DNA of 64,000 nt, taken from NCBI RefSeq assembly GCF_003050905.1, contig NZ_QAOT01000023.1, one strand, 5' to 3'. This document shows, one piece after another, positions 1 through 8,680 of the stretch. Position 1 is the first letter of the stretch; each line of letters begins with the position of its first letter. The position numbers and the translations under genes are program-made. The DNA comes from Cereibacter_A azotoformans. GTDB lineage: Bacteria > Pseudomonadota > Alphaproteobacteria > Rhodobacterales > Rhodobacteraceae. The notes beneath the pieces are model-generated. The model was not told the origin of the DNA and searched no databases. It saw only the letters and a list, made by a program, of their open reading frames with translations.

Positions 1-90
1 TTAGGGAGATCAGCGCCGAGTAACACCAACGACCGCAGCGGTCAAAACCGGCCATCCTGGTTGTCGGTCACGGCCAAGAAGGTTGACGCT

Positions 91-1084
91 CTACACACGA
101 TAGAGCGTTAGTGCCAGGAAGCAGATCAGCGCGTGGGCGTGGATACGCTCGGGCAGGCGGTGGTGGACCGGGGCGATCTCGATGTCGGACTTGAGCACCC
201 GGAAGCCGCGCTCGATGTCTGCCAGCGCCTTGTAGCGCACGACCGCGTCAACTGGCGTCAGGTCGGGCGCATTGGTCAGCAGCGCGAGCTTGCCGTCGAA
301 GAGTTCCGCTTCCGCAATGGCGGCCTCGTCTAGCGACCAGCTGAAGCGGTCGGCGGTGAAGTCGGCCTTGAGGAAGCGCGTCAGTTCGGCCTCGGCGACC
401 GCGCGGGTGAACCGGCTGTAGGCACCGCGGTCGGAGGCCCGGCGGCCTCGGTCTGTCGCCCCGTCCGGCCCCGGATCCTCCACTGGAGGATCCGCCGCTG
501 CGCGGTCCGGTCCGAACTCCTGGGCGTCGAGCTTGCCGACCATGCGCTCGGCCAGGGTTTCCAGTTCGGCGATGCGGGCGCGGCGCTTCTCGGACTGCTC
601 GGCCGCGCGCAGCGGATCGTGCGCTACGATCAGGCGGTGGCCCGCGAAGCCGGCCTCGGCCAGGCCCGCCTCGTCGAACGCGAGGCCGCGGAAGGTCTCG
701 ACCAGCTCGCCGAAGCGGCGGGCGGGGACGGCCAGGATGAACTCGAGCTTGCGGCCGCCCTGATCGGCGAGCGTGGTGAGGGTATCGATATTGTCGAGGC
801 TCAGCAGCCCTCGGTCGGCGACGAGGATCACCCGCTGCACCGGGAAACGCTGCAGGACGGTGGTCAGCATGGCCTGCCCGCCCGCCATGCCGGACCACTT
901 CCGCCTCGCAGAGGCGTGCCACCAATTCGCGCAGCCGCGCATCGTCAAGCCCGCGGAGTTGCGGGACGGTGAGGTCGAACATCGAACGCCTCGTGATCAG
1001 CTTCGCTGTCCGGTCTAACTCGATGCGATGCACCCTGCCAGTGACGTCGCTCGACATCATCTGCCGGGACGCGAGCGCTACCAC
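91..1084 (-). pseudogene. Decayed DDE transposase (IS4/IS1634-like)
   Basis: Remnant of an insertion-sequence transposase. The C-terminal part is readable from about 900 down to 91. It has the RNase H-fold patch ADRGLLS and the late conserved block IERGFRVLKS, followed by the region ending LALTLYRV, all typical of IS1634/IS4 transposases. The N-terminal start (beginning MFDLTVPQLRG near 980) is in another frame and joins the rest only through a frameshift or deletion near 880-930. The reading frame stops at 91, where relatives normally continue. The total is well under the family's 500-600 residues, so it is inactive. No terminal inverted repeats were recognised. It marks the left side as mobile DNA. 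Confidence 0.7.
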
Positions 1085-1121
1085 AGTATCACCGTCGCCT
1101 ATAGGCGCGGCGTTGCGGACG

Positions 1122-1622
1122 CTATGTCAGCATGGGTTCATCAGTCGCATGTGGGGGACCGCGCGCTGATCGGCCCGCGCGGTTGATGCAATGCGTCATC
1201 GCGAGACTATTGCCGCAGGAGATGGACAGAACGGCCTCCAAAACCGGGATAGCAATCACGGTTCCTCGTGATCCAGCACTCCGGCTGGCGGCCAGTGCGG
1301 CAAGACATAGCGCCGACGCCAGCGCCGGATCCTTCGACACGGGCGGCGCGACATCTTGCGAGGCATGCGAGTGGGTTGTGGGACTTCCGGCATCCTCAGA
1401 CGCCGCGGGTTCCTCCGGATCAATGCACCTGATCTGATCCGTGTGTGCCATATTCGCGCGCGGTAGGTCGTGAATGTCCGCGAAGAGGCCGCCTGACGCG
1501 TTGTCGTCTACGGCGACGGACAGGTCCACGTGCCCCCGTGCATCGCAGGCGTCGATGATGGACTGCCAACGCTCGGCCATCTGGATTCCGACATAGAGGG
1601 CAGGCGCGGATGCCTCGGACAT
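1122..1622 (-). CDS. Hypothetical protein, 166 aa
   Basis: I do not recognise this protein. An ATG at 1622 is preceded by GGGAG at a good distance, and the first 60 residues (MSEASAPALYVGIQ...) have ordinary protein composition with no transmembrane segment. The C-terminal half is Ala/Ser/Pro-rich and less convincing. It lies between the dead transposase and the mobilisation genes. It may be a real small accessory gene or a chance frame; the ribosome-binding site is the main support. Confidence 0.3.
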   Translation of the reverse strand: MSEASAPALYVGIQMAERWQSIIDACDARGHVDLSVAVDDNASGGLFADIHDLPRANMAHTDQIRCIDPEEPAASEDAGSPTTHSHASQDVAPPVSKDPALASALCLAALAASRSAGSRGTVIAIPVLEAVLSISCGNSLAMTHCINRAGRSARGPPHATDEPMLT

Positions 1623-2415
1623 GGTGATCTCCCGGTCTTTCACAGCCATGGTTCGGGGACGCCGCGAAAATCGCAAACGGACTGAGGGAGTTTGTTTGTC
1701 GGTCCCGGTCGGAACCTGCCCGGCGCCATCGGTGAACGTGCCGACATCGGTTGCGGGTGTACGGGTGCCGCCCCGGCGAAGGCTCAACCTTTGGTCGACG
1801 CAAACCGGGACGTTCGGCTCAAAACCCGGCATGACGCCCGGAACGCCCAGGGTCCGGAACTGGCTCCGGCAGCCGAGTGGCGGCTCGCCTTCCCTTCCCC
1901 TGCCGCCCCCTTCCCCACCCGACAAGCGCATGTCGATGTGCGCCGAGGGGTTGCCTCTTTCCGATGGAGAAGCCGCCTCAGCGGCGCCGATGATCGGGAA
2001 CAGGGCGGCTGCTTGCAGCCGGGGGACGGGAACCCGTCCCCATACCCTGCTCTGCTCTGGACAGGGCCACCCTTTCCGTGGCGGGGGTCACTCACCATGA
2101 CAGGAATTACCCGATGACGAAACGGTTTACCCGTAAAGGGGATGCCGGCGGGCCGGATTGATCGGCGCATGGAGCCTTCCTTCCCTTCCGATCCGGGCAC
2201 CGGCTTGCCGGATAGGCGGATCCTGATGCGCCCGCTGATCTCCGTAATTTTTACATGAAACGCCGGTTTCTCGCGGGCTGAACCGATTTGGCCGAGGCTT
2301 GTCGGGGGCGTGCCCCTCCGCGCCTCAGGGGAAGGGGGCGGTAGGGAAAGGAGGTGTGAAAGGATTTTCGGTGTGGGCGCCTAGACTCCGGCGGTGGACC
2401 TCAGGGAGACAGGGC
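1623..2415. other. Non-coding stretch before mobC; possible oriT region
   Basis: About 800 bp with no convincing gene; the frames present are shadows. It contains several short dyads, for example GGGGGCG/TGCCCC near 2305-2320 and GGTTTACCCGTAAAGG near 2123-2140. In mobilisable elements the nick site usually lies just upstream of mobC, so the origin of transfer could be here. I cannot identify a nic sequence. Confidence 0.3.
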
Positions 2416-2784
2416 ATGGCACGAGCCGGAGATGGAAAGACGCGATCGGACAAGCGGCGGGCGGACCGGCGTCTGTCGAAGCGCGTGACGGAGGAGGAGT
2501 TTCTCCGGTTCGAGGCCCGGGCGCGGGCCGCGGGGTACGAGTCGGCAAACGCCTACCTCTCGGCGTTCGTGCGCAGTGACGGGCAGGACCACTGGATCGA
2601 CCGGAAGGACGCCGCACGCATCTTGGTCGCGCTGGCGAAGATCGGCACCAACGTGAACCAGATCGCACACCGATTCAACGCGGGCCGGGCATGGGCGCTC
2701 GCTCTGGAGGATCGGCGGATCATCGACGACGCGATCAAGGTCTGCGAGCAGGTCATGCGTGCGATCCGGAGCCATCTGACGTGA
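2416..2784 (+). CDS. mobC: MobC-like relaxosome protein
   Basis: A 122-residue basic protein that probably binds oriT DNA and helps load the relaxase. The N-terminus is Lys/Arg-rich, with the ribbon-helix-helix-like start RRLSKRVTEEEF. The C-terminal half has the MobC family hallmark LAKIGTNVNQIAHRFN (about residues 73-88). The start at 2416 (MARAGDG) fits the family better than the longer frame opening at 2299. The stop overlaps the GTG start of the relaxase by 4 bp, the usual translational coupling of mobC and relaxase genes. It is probably specific for an oriT just upstream. Confidence 0.8.
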   Translation: MARAGDGKTRSDKRRADRRLSKRVTEEEFLRFEARARAAGYESANAYLSAFVRSDGQDHWIDRKDAARILVALAKIGTNVNQIAHRFNAGRAWALALEDRRIIDDAIKVCEQVMRAIRSHLT

Positions 2785-5516
2785 TCTGCGAGATCATCCA
2801 GGTGCCCGGCGAGCCGGGTTCCGGTGCCGGCCCGGACGCGTTTAAGCCGGGCATCGACTACGTGTGTTCGAAGGCCTCGCGGATCGAGTTGCGCAACCTC
2901 GAATCGCGCGACTGGCGGGAGGCGGCGCGCGAGATGCGGCTGACGGCCGAGCTGTCCGAGAAGGTCCGGAAGCCCTACTATCACCTCGTGCTCAGCTGGC
3001 ACGAACATGAGCAGCCGACCGATGACCAACAGGTCGAAGCCATGGACCATCTGATCCGCAGCCTCGGGCTCGAGGAGCACCAGGCGGTGATCGGCACCCA
3101 CCGCGACACGCGGCGCTGCCATATCCATGCCGTGATCAACACCGTGCATCCGCTGACGGAAAAGGTCTGGTCGAAGTCGAAGGACCACGAGAAGGCCGAG
3201 CTTGCCTGCCGCCAGATCGAGCTGGACCAGGGTTGGAGCCACGACCGGGGCCATTTCGATCTTGTGGTCGTCGTGACCGAGGGTCGCCGTGTCGCCCGCC
3301 TGCTGCCGAAGCCCGCCGCGCACTGGGACAAGGTCAGGACTGACCGCGAGGCCGGGCGGCGCCCGAAGACCTCGGCCGAGATCCGCACCGAGAAGCGGAC
3401 CGGGTTCGAGACCTTCGACCACAGCCTCCCGGATCCGCTGAAGGCGAAGGTGCGAGCGGCGGTGGAGGGATCCGCGGACTGGCCGACGCTGCATCTGGCG
3501 CTGCGCGAACTCGGGCTGCGCTACCAGCCGTTCGGCTCGGGCGCCCGGGTCCACCTGATCGGCTCGACGGAATACGCCAAGGCCAGCTCGTTCGGGTCGT
3601 GGTTCTCGCTTTCCCGAATGGAAAAGCGCCTCGGGCCCCATGTCCCAGCAATCGCCGATCCGGAACCGGACGCGGATGCCCACCTGGATCACCCCGTCCC
3701 CGCCGGCCCGATCGGCCTTGAAGGCGCACCGTCGCCGGAGGACGAGAAGGCAACCCGGGCGGAGGCGTTCAAGGTGACCCTGCTGCGCCGCCTCTACGTC
3801 AACATCCACGTCGACCCGCGCATTGCCCGGGAAATCCGCTTCGTCGCGCTCAATGCTCGGCCGCCGAGGATCGCGTTCCGGGACGGCGTGACGGTGCGCG
3901 ATCATGGGCCGGAGCTCACGACCTCAGCCTCCACCCGAGCCGCCCGGGCGACGATGATCGCCATGGCGAAGGCCAAGGGCTGGACGACGGTAGTCCCCTC
4001 CGGCGAGGATGCCGACTACATCCGGCAGATGTCGCTCGAGGCGGCCGCGGCCGGCCTGCGGGTCATGGGTGTTCCGCCGGAGGTGCAGGCCGAGGCGGAC
4101 CGGATCTACGCTCGGTGGCAGGCGACCCGGCCGATGATCGACCACCACGCCGAGGCGGCGCGGCAGGCGCATCTGGAGGACCAGGCCGACCGGGAGGCGG
4201 CGGTTCGGGACAACGCCGCTGCTCGGAAGCATGTCGCCGACCAGAAACGTGAGGTCAGCGCCGAGGCCCAGGCGGTGATCGATGTCATCGGGCCCGGACG
4301 TGAGCCGGCCGCCAGCGAGAAACGGCGAATGGTCCGCGAGGTGCGCGACCGCCTGCTGGCGAACCTGTCGAAGGCAATGCCGGCGCCGAAGCCCAAGCCG
4401 GCACCGGACGCAGCGAAGACCGATCCCGCCGGTGCCCGCCGCATCCAACGCCAACTGCGCGAGAACGATGCGCGCGAACTCGACGACCTGAAGCGGCTCG
4501 ACATCGGCATGGTCGCCGCGGCGGGCGGCTGGTCCGACGTCTCGGCCACCCATCCCGACAGTTCGGACCGGCAGGGTCGGCGATTCCGCATCTACCAGCG
4601 CGGTGGTGACACGATCAAATGCACGCTGACAAAGGCGGGCCACTGGCTCTGGACGTCGAACAAGAGCGGCAGGGCCGGATCGGTGTTCGACCTCTGGCGC
4701 CTCGACAACCCGGGGCGGACCTTGGGCCACGCCCGCGCTGCGCTCCGCGAACTGGCCGGGACGACCCCCGTGTCGGCCTTGGCCGAGCGCCCGGTTCCTG
4801 CGGCGCCCGCCGATCCCGAGGATCACGACCACACCGCGGCCCGTCAGCGGTGGGAGCAGGCGTCCATGATCCGGGGTGCTGCGACCTATGCCGAGGTCCG
4901 CGGTATCGCCCGCAGCACCCTCGACCGTTTCGCGACCGAGCTGCGCTGCGGCCCGTTCGCCGGCATCCTCTTCGCCCACCGCAACCTCGAGACCGGCGAC
5001 ATCCAGGGCTTCGAGCAACGCTGGGAAAGGGATGGCGCGAAGAACCAGGCGCGGTTCGCGAAGGGCGGCCGGAAGTCGCTCTGCGTTCTGGGCGACCTGC
5101 GCAGTTCCACGCGGATGGTGGTCTGCGAAGGCGGCCTCGACGCCCTCGCCGTGGCCGAGATCGAGAATCGCGCCGACACTATCTACGTCTCGACCGGCGG
5201 CGGCTTCGGCCCGGAGACGGTACGGGCTTTGGCCCGACTGGCCGAGGGCCGCCGCGTGTTCGGCGCCTTCGACGCCGACGTGGCGGGCGAGACGCTGCAC
5301 GCGCGCCTTGTGACCATCGTCCCCAGCGCGCGGCGGCTCGCCCCGCGGGGCCAGGTCGCTGGATCGAGCCGGATCTGCAAGGATTGGCTGGAGGTGCTGA
5401 ACGCAACGAAGGGGACCCGCCCTCTACACCCACCAGCCGACAGCCCCTCGCACCCGTCGCAGGCTCCCCTGTCCGCTCCGACCCCCGACGATCTGCCGTC
5501 GCTGGGATGGAACTGA
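2781..5516 (+). CDS. Mobilisation relaxase with LPD7-like and Toprim domains
   Basis: A 911-residue relaxase that nicks and carries the transferred DNA strand. The N-terminal third is a MobP/VirD2-type HUH nuclease. Its metal-binding motif HIHAVIN is at about residues 114-120, preceded by the YYHLVLSWHEHE strand at about 66-77. A middle segment (about 330-450) resembles the LPD7 domain seen in relaxase fusions (AKAKGWTTVV...). The C-terminal part has a zinc-less primase/DUF3991-like stretch and a Toprim fold, with the Glu of MVVCEGGLDALA near 777 and the acidic FGAFDADVAGE near 827. The start is a GTG overlapping the mobC stop by 4 bp. There is no T4SS in the window, so transfer would need a helper element. 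Confidence 0.85.
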   Translation: MICEIIQVPGEPGSGAGPDAFKPGIDYVCSKASRIELRNLESRDWREAAREMRLTAELSEKVRKPYYHLVLSWHEHEQPTDDQQVEAMDHLIRSLGLEEHQAVIGTHRDTRRCHIHAVINTVHPLTEKVWSKSKDHEKAELACRQIELDQGWSHDRGHFDLVVVVTEGRRVARLLPKPAAHWDKVRTDREAGRRPKTSAEIRTEKRTGFETFDHSLPDPLKAKVRAAVEGSADWPTLHLALRELGLRYQPFGSGARVHLIGSTEYAKASSFGSWFSLSRMEKRLGPHVPAIADPEPDADAHLDHPVPAGPIGLEGAPSPEDEKATRAEAFKVTLLRRLYVNIHVDPRIAREIRFVALNARPPRIAFRDGVTVRDHGPELTTSASTRAARATMIAMAKAKGWTTVVPSGEDADYIRQMSLEAAAAGLRVMGVPPEVQAEADRIYARWQATRPMIDHHAEAARQAHLEDQADREAAVRDNAAARKHVADQKREVSAEAQAVIDVIGPGREPAASEKRRMVREVRDRLLANLSKAMPAPKPKPAPDAAKTDPAGARRIQRQLRENDARELDDLKRLDIGMVAAAGGWSDVSATHPDSSDRQGRRFRIYQRGGDTIKCTLTKAGHWLWTSNKSGRAGSVFDLWRLDNPGRTLGHARAALRELAGTTPVSALAERPVPAAPADPEDHDHTAARQRWEQASMIRGAATYAEVRGIARSTLDRFATELRCGPFAGILFAHRNLETGDIQGFEQRWERDGAKNQARFAKGGRKSLCVLGDLRSSTRMVVCEGGLDALAVAEIENRADTIYVSTGGGFGPETVRALARLAEGRRVFGAFDADVAGETLHARLVTIVPSARRLAPRGQVAGSSRICKDWLEVLNATKGTRPLHPPADSPSHPSQAPLSAPTPDDLPSLGWN

Positions 5517-5731
5517 TGCAGCGTCCGGCGTCGGTCAGGCTGCCCGCGCCGCCGATGTTGCCGCTCGAAGCGGGCAGGGTCAGAACCGACGCTGCTCGCC
5601 GCGGCCGTTCTTAGCCAGTCCATTGGAGACGTTCCCCTGAGGCTAGCATGGCAGGACGGGCAGGTCCGAACGCCTCCTCCTGGACAACCCGGTGAAAACC
5701 CCTAGCGTGGCGCGGTGCTTGAGGTTCCGCA

Positions 5732-6145
5732 TTGTCCGATCCGTTGCCTGATTGCCCGATTTTTCGGTCGCTCGGTCCCCTGACCGCGCCCCTGTATGTC
5801 GGTTGCTTGTCCGACCTGGCCGCGGCGGAGCAATTCCAGCTGCTGGCGAAGATGGGAGAAGCCCCAGCCGCCGCCGGGGTGCGGGGCTTTCACGTCGCGA
5901 TCGAGCACGGCCACTTCATCCTGCGCGAAGCGCAGCCCGGCCCCAGCCGCATCGCCACCGGCGTCGATGACGCCCTGCTGCCGCTGATCGCAGAAGGAAC
6001 CGCCCGGGCCGACATCGTCAATCTGGCGGGGGCCTTCGCGATGGACTCCGGCGTCCATCTGATCGAGCCCTGGTTCCGCGGTAATCCTCCCCACTTTAAC
6101 GGGGCGGCCGACTGCGGATTGTCGTCGGCGACTACATGGATGTGA
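5732..6145 (+). CDS. Hypothetical protein, possibly truncated
   Basis: A frame of 137 codons opening with TTG (GAGG about 8 nt upstream). It is a soluble protein with a readable core (PLYVGCLSDLAAAEQFQLLAKMG) and no motif I can name. The last 15 residues look out of frame: the overlapping frame at 6106 reads more naturally, so the true C-terminus may be lost through a deletion or fusion. It follows the relaxase by about 215 bp and probably belongs to the mobile-element backbone. Its function is unknown. Confidence 0.45.
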   Translation: MSDPLPDCPIFRSLGPLTAPLYVGCLSDLAAAEQFQLLAKMGEAPAAAGVRGFHVAIEHGHFILREAQPGPSRIATGVDDALLPLIAEGTARADIVNLAGAFAMDSGVHLIEPWFRGNPPHFNGAADCGLSSATTWM

Positions 6146-6315
6146 CCGGGTCGGCGGCGCTGCACCGGCTCGCCGATCTCGAGGGCACATCTGCGGGCAG
6201 ACTGGAGGCGTGCGATGTCTCGCCGGGACAGTTTTGCGGTGACCTCGTCCAATCGGCTGAAGCCCCAAGGACGTCGATGCGCATGTGGAGGCACCCGACG
6301 CGGACATCTTCATGA
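6106..6315 (+). pseudogene. Fragment resembling the N-terminus of a DEAD/DEAH helicase
   Basis: A stretch of about 69 codons that opens without a start codon and reads RLRIVVGDYMDVTG then ALHRLADLEG. This resembles the phospholipase-D-like N-terminal region of large accessory SF2 helicases found in defence or mobile loci. It is cut off both upstream, where the unrelated 5732 frame runs in, and downstream at a stop. It looks like a junction scar left by insertion or deletion. The resemblance is by eye only. Confidence 0.3.
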
Positions 6316-6416
6316 GGCCACGTCCTCGGACAGGTCCATGACCCCTGCATGAACAGGAAATCAGGCGTGATCACACCCCGCAATCAAAGGGCCGAAACAC
6401 AGTGGACAGCCTGTTG

Positions 6417-6893
6417 TCAGTCCTGCTTGAAGACCGATGCGGTCGGGGCGGCCATGATCTGTTCTGCGGCGGCTGGGGTCCTGACCAGATCGGCAAGGGT
6501 GAGGGATTCGATCAGCAGCAGGTATGACCAGAAGATCTCGGCAAAGACCTTGCGGATGCGGCAGGCGGCCTCGTCGGTGCAATCCTCGCAGCGCTGGTAG
6601 GATCTGCGCGACAGGCAGGGCAGCGGCGCGATCGGACCGTCGATCATCCGCAGCAGGTCGCTCAGCGGAATCTGCGACGGCTCCTTGATCAGCAGATAAC
6701 CGCCCGACCGGCCGCGCAGGCTGGCGATGAAGCCCGCGTTGCGGATGTCGAGCAGGATGTGCTCCAGAAACCGCTTCGGCGTGCCCGACCGCGCGGCGAT
6801 ATCCTCGATGCGCAGCGCCCGACGCTCGCCCGCGCGTTCCTCGGCCAGCACCATCAGGGCCTTCAGCGCGTATTTCATCTTTTGCGTGATCAT
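6417..6893 (-). CDS. Rrf2-family transcriptional regulator, candidate sulfur-status sensor
   Basis: A 158-residue Rrf2 protein (the IscR/CymR/NsrR family). A winged helix-turn-helix occupies residues 1-70 (KMKYALKALMVLA, then GTPKRFLEHILLDIRNAGF and RGRSGGYLL). A Cys cluster follows at C93, C102, C105 and C111. IscR-type proteins use three Cys in this region to hold an iron-sulfur cluster; the spacing here differs, so cluster binding is an inference. It is transcribed away from the sulfate operon. Its upstream region carries the dyad CGAC-N7-GTCG, which recurs in front of many operons in this window, so it is the best candidate for autoregulated repressor of the whole island. CymR, a family member, controls cysteine metabolism in Bacillus. 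Confidence 0.85.
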   Translation of the reverse strand: MITQKMKYALKALMVLAEERAGERRALRIEDIAARSGTPKRFLEHILLDIRNAGFIASLRGRSGGYLLIKEPSQIPLSDLLRMIDGPIAPLPCLSRRSYQRCEDCTDEAACRIRKVFAEIFWSYLLLIESLTLADLVRTPAAAEQIMAAPTASVFKQD

Positions 6894-6932
6894 GAGCTGA
6901 AACTATTGTTCCGCCGAGAACGCGACAAGGAA

Positions 6933-6954
6933 ATTCGACATCTCGGGTCGTATA
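6933..6954 (-). promoter_or_regulatory. Dyad operator upstream of the Rrf2 gene
   Basis: The sequence contains TTCGACATCTCGGGTCGTA, i.e. half sites CGAC (6936-6939) and GTCG (6947-6950) separated by 7 bp, about 45 bp upstream of the Rrf2 start. It matches the repeated dyad found before the cys, metY, radical-SAM, FMN-reductase, ssuA, tauA and rhodanese units. Autoregulation by the Rrf2 protein is inferred. Confidence 0.5.
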
Positions 6955-7216
6955 TGGCCGCAACACCGGCCGCCTGCGGCACCGGCCCCGCCTCTTTCAC
7001 ACATCGATTCGCGCTCGCTGCTTCGAAGCTGAGCGCCGGATGGCGGCCTCGGAGACAGGGGCGCCTCCGCATTCGCACAAGAAATGGGCGACTTGCCAGC
7101 CGGGGCAATTCATTCCGAGCCGCGAACACCCGTTTCCCGCAAGCCCACATCAACCGCGGCAAAAGCCTGCACTGACCGGGGTTCTTTCCGATCTTCTTCC
7201 CGGCGCTGCCGGGGCC

Positions 7217-7295
7217 AGAGAACATTCTTCTCCTGAACGGCCGAAGATCGCCCATTCTCTTTCCTTGTCATACACGATTTTATCTGTCGTATTTA
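7217..7295 (+). promoter_or_regulatory. Promoter/operator of the sulfate-transport operon
   Basis: Two elements lie ahead of the gene at 7339. A box reading GAACATTCTTCTCCTGAACG starts at 7219; a close copy occurs before metN at 15440. The dyad CGAT (7275-7278) -N7- GTCG (7286-7289) sits in an AT-rich patch with -10-like hexamers (TTATCT, TATTTA). No CTTTGGAAT box is present here. The intergenic region 6894-7338 contains no other gene. Confidence 0.5.
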
Positions 7296-7338
7296 TCGGG
7301 ACGGCAGCGGGTCCGTCGGAAGCCAATGGGAGACGATC

Positions 7339-7602
7339 ATGGAAGCGAGAGCGTTCGACAGCCGTCAGCCGCAGGGCTTCCGGCGGATGTGCCGCGACCG
7401 CGATGCGGCGCAGGCCGGCCCGGTCTGGAGCCTGCATCTGGTTCACCGCGAAACCGGCGACGTGCTGCGGCTGAACGGGATGCCGCTGGTGATCTACACC
7501 CGCGACGCCACCGAAGGGCTGGCCAGCCTGCTGGAGGACCGCGATCCGCGGTTGTGGCGGGCCGAGGTCAGCCGCGTCGCCGAGCCGCTTGCCCGGATCT
7601 GA
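7339..7602 (+). CDS. Small hypothetical protein, first gene of the sulfate operon
   Basis: An 87-residue soluble protein of unknown function. The start is supported by GGGAG about 6 nt upstream. Its composition is unremarkable, with a central block (SLHLVHRETGDVLRLNG) suggesting a small beta-rich fold. It sits directly downstream of the operator and 69 bp before the sulfate-binding protein gene, so it is probably co-transcribed and sulfur-regulated. The adjacent hairpin could adjust expression between it and sbp. Confidence 0.6.
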   Translation: MEARAFDSRQPQGFRRMCRDRDAAQAGPVWSLHLVHRETGDVLRLNGMPLVIYTRDATEGLASLLEDRDPRLWRAEVSRVAEPLARI

Positions 7603-7617
7603 CCGGCAGGAATGGAC

Positions 7618-7641
7618 GCCGGCCCACCAAAGCGGGCCGGC
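7618..7641 (+). terminator. Intra-operon hairpin before sbp
   Basis: A perfect 8-bp stem, GCCGGCCC / GGGCCGGC, with an 8-nt loop and no T-run. It probably acts as an mRNA processing or stabilising stem, or a weak attenuator, between the small ORF and sbp rather than a full terminator. Confidence 0.4.
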
Positions 7642-7671
7642 CTGACGACAGACAGGAATAGAGAGAGACAG

Positions 7672-8679
7672 ATGACCAGGATCCACCAGAGTTTCCCGCG
7701 CGCGCTGGCCGTGGCGGGCCTTGCGCTGGCCGCAGCCTTCGGGGCGCCGGCCTCGGCCGAGACGCTGCTGAACGTCAGCTACGACCCCACGCGCGAACTT
7801 TACCGCGAGGTGAACGAGGCCTTCGCGAAACACTGGCAATCGCAGGGCCACGAGGCGCCGACGATCGAGACCAGCCACGGCGGGTCCGGCGCACAGGCGC
7901 GGTCGGTGATCGACGGGCTGAATGCGCAGGTGGTGACCCTGGCGCTGGCCTCGGACATCGACGCGATCGCCGAAAGATCCGGCAAGCTTCCGGCCGACTG
8001 GCAGTCGAAACTGCCTCACAATTCCTCGCCCTATACCTCGACCATCGTGTTTCTGGTGCGCGAGGGCAATCCCAAGGGCATCGCCGATTGGGGCGATCTG
8101 GTGAAGGACGGGGTGCAGGTCATCACGCCGAACCCCAAGACCTCGGGCGGGGCGCGCTGGAACTATCTGGCGGCCTGGGCCTGGGCCGAGAAGAACGGGC
8201 AGGACCCGAAAGAGTTCGTCGGCGCGCTGTTCCGCAATGTGCCGGTGCTGGATACCGGCGCCCGCGGGTCGACCACGACCTTCGCGCAGCGGGGCCTTGG
8301 CGACGTGCTTCTCGCCTGGGAAAACGAAGCCTGGCTGGCGCTGAAGGAACTGGGCGAGGACCGGTTCGACATCGTCGTGCCTTCGGTTTCGGTACTCGCC
8401 GAACCGCCGGTGGCGCTGGTCGAGGGCAACATCGCCTCGGATGCGCAACGCGAGCTGGCGACCGCCTATCTGGAGTACCTTTACACCCCCGAGGCGCAAG
8501 CGGCGGCCTTCCGGCATTTCTACCGCGCCTGGGATGCCTCGGCCGCCGATCCGCAGGATGTGAAGCGCTTCCCCGAACTGGAACTGGTCGAGATCGGCCA
8601 TTTCGGCGGCTGGGCCAAGGCACAGCCCGAACATTTCGGTGACGGCGGCATCTTCGACCAGATCTACGAGGCAAAGTGA
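7672..8679 (+). CDS. sbp: Sulfate/thiosulfate ABC transporter, periplasmic binding protein
   Basis: A 335-residue exported protein that captures sulfate or thiosulfate for CysTWA. The signal peptide covers residues 1-29 (ending GAPASA-ET). The mature protein has the family landmarks LLNVSYDPTRELY at the N-terminus, ETSHGGSGAQARSV, TPNPKTSGGARWNYLAAW and the GSTTTFAQRGLGDVLLAWE block that lines the anion pocket. The ATG at 7672 gives a proper signal peptide; the longer frame from 7612 does not. It is followed after 1 bp by cysT. Whether it is the sulfate (Sbp) or thiosulfate (CysP) type cannot be settled by eye. Confidence 0.92.
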   Translation: MTRIHQSFPRALAVAGLALAAAFGAPASAETLLNVSYDPTRELYREVNEAFAKHWQSQGHEAPTIETSHGGSGAQARSVIDGLNAQVVTLALASDIDAIAERSGKLPADWQSKLPHNSSPYTSTIVFLVREGNPKGIADWGDLVKDGVQVITPNPKTSGGARWNYLAAWAWAEKNGQDPKEFVGALFRNVPVLDTGARGSTTTFAQRGLGDVLLAWENEAWLALKELGEDRFDIVVPSVSVLAEPPVALVEGNIASDAQRELATAYLEYLYTPEAQAAAFRHFYRAWDASAADPQDVKRFPELELVEIGHFGGWAKAQPEHFGDGGIFDQIYEAK

Positions 8680-8680
8680 C

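Noticed and set aside
1623..2200. Overlapping Pro/Arg-rich frames before mobC as genes
   Set aside because: No ribosome-binding sites, no domains, and frames overlap on both strands with equal quality.
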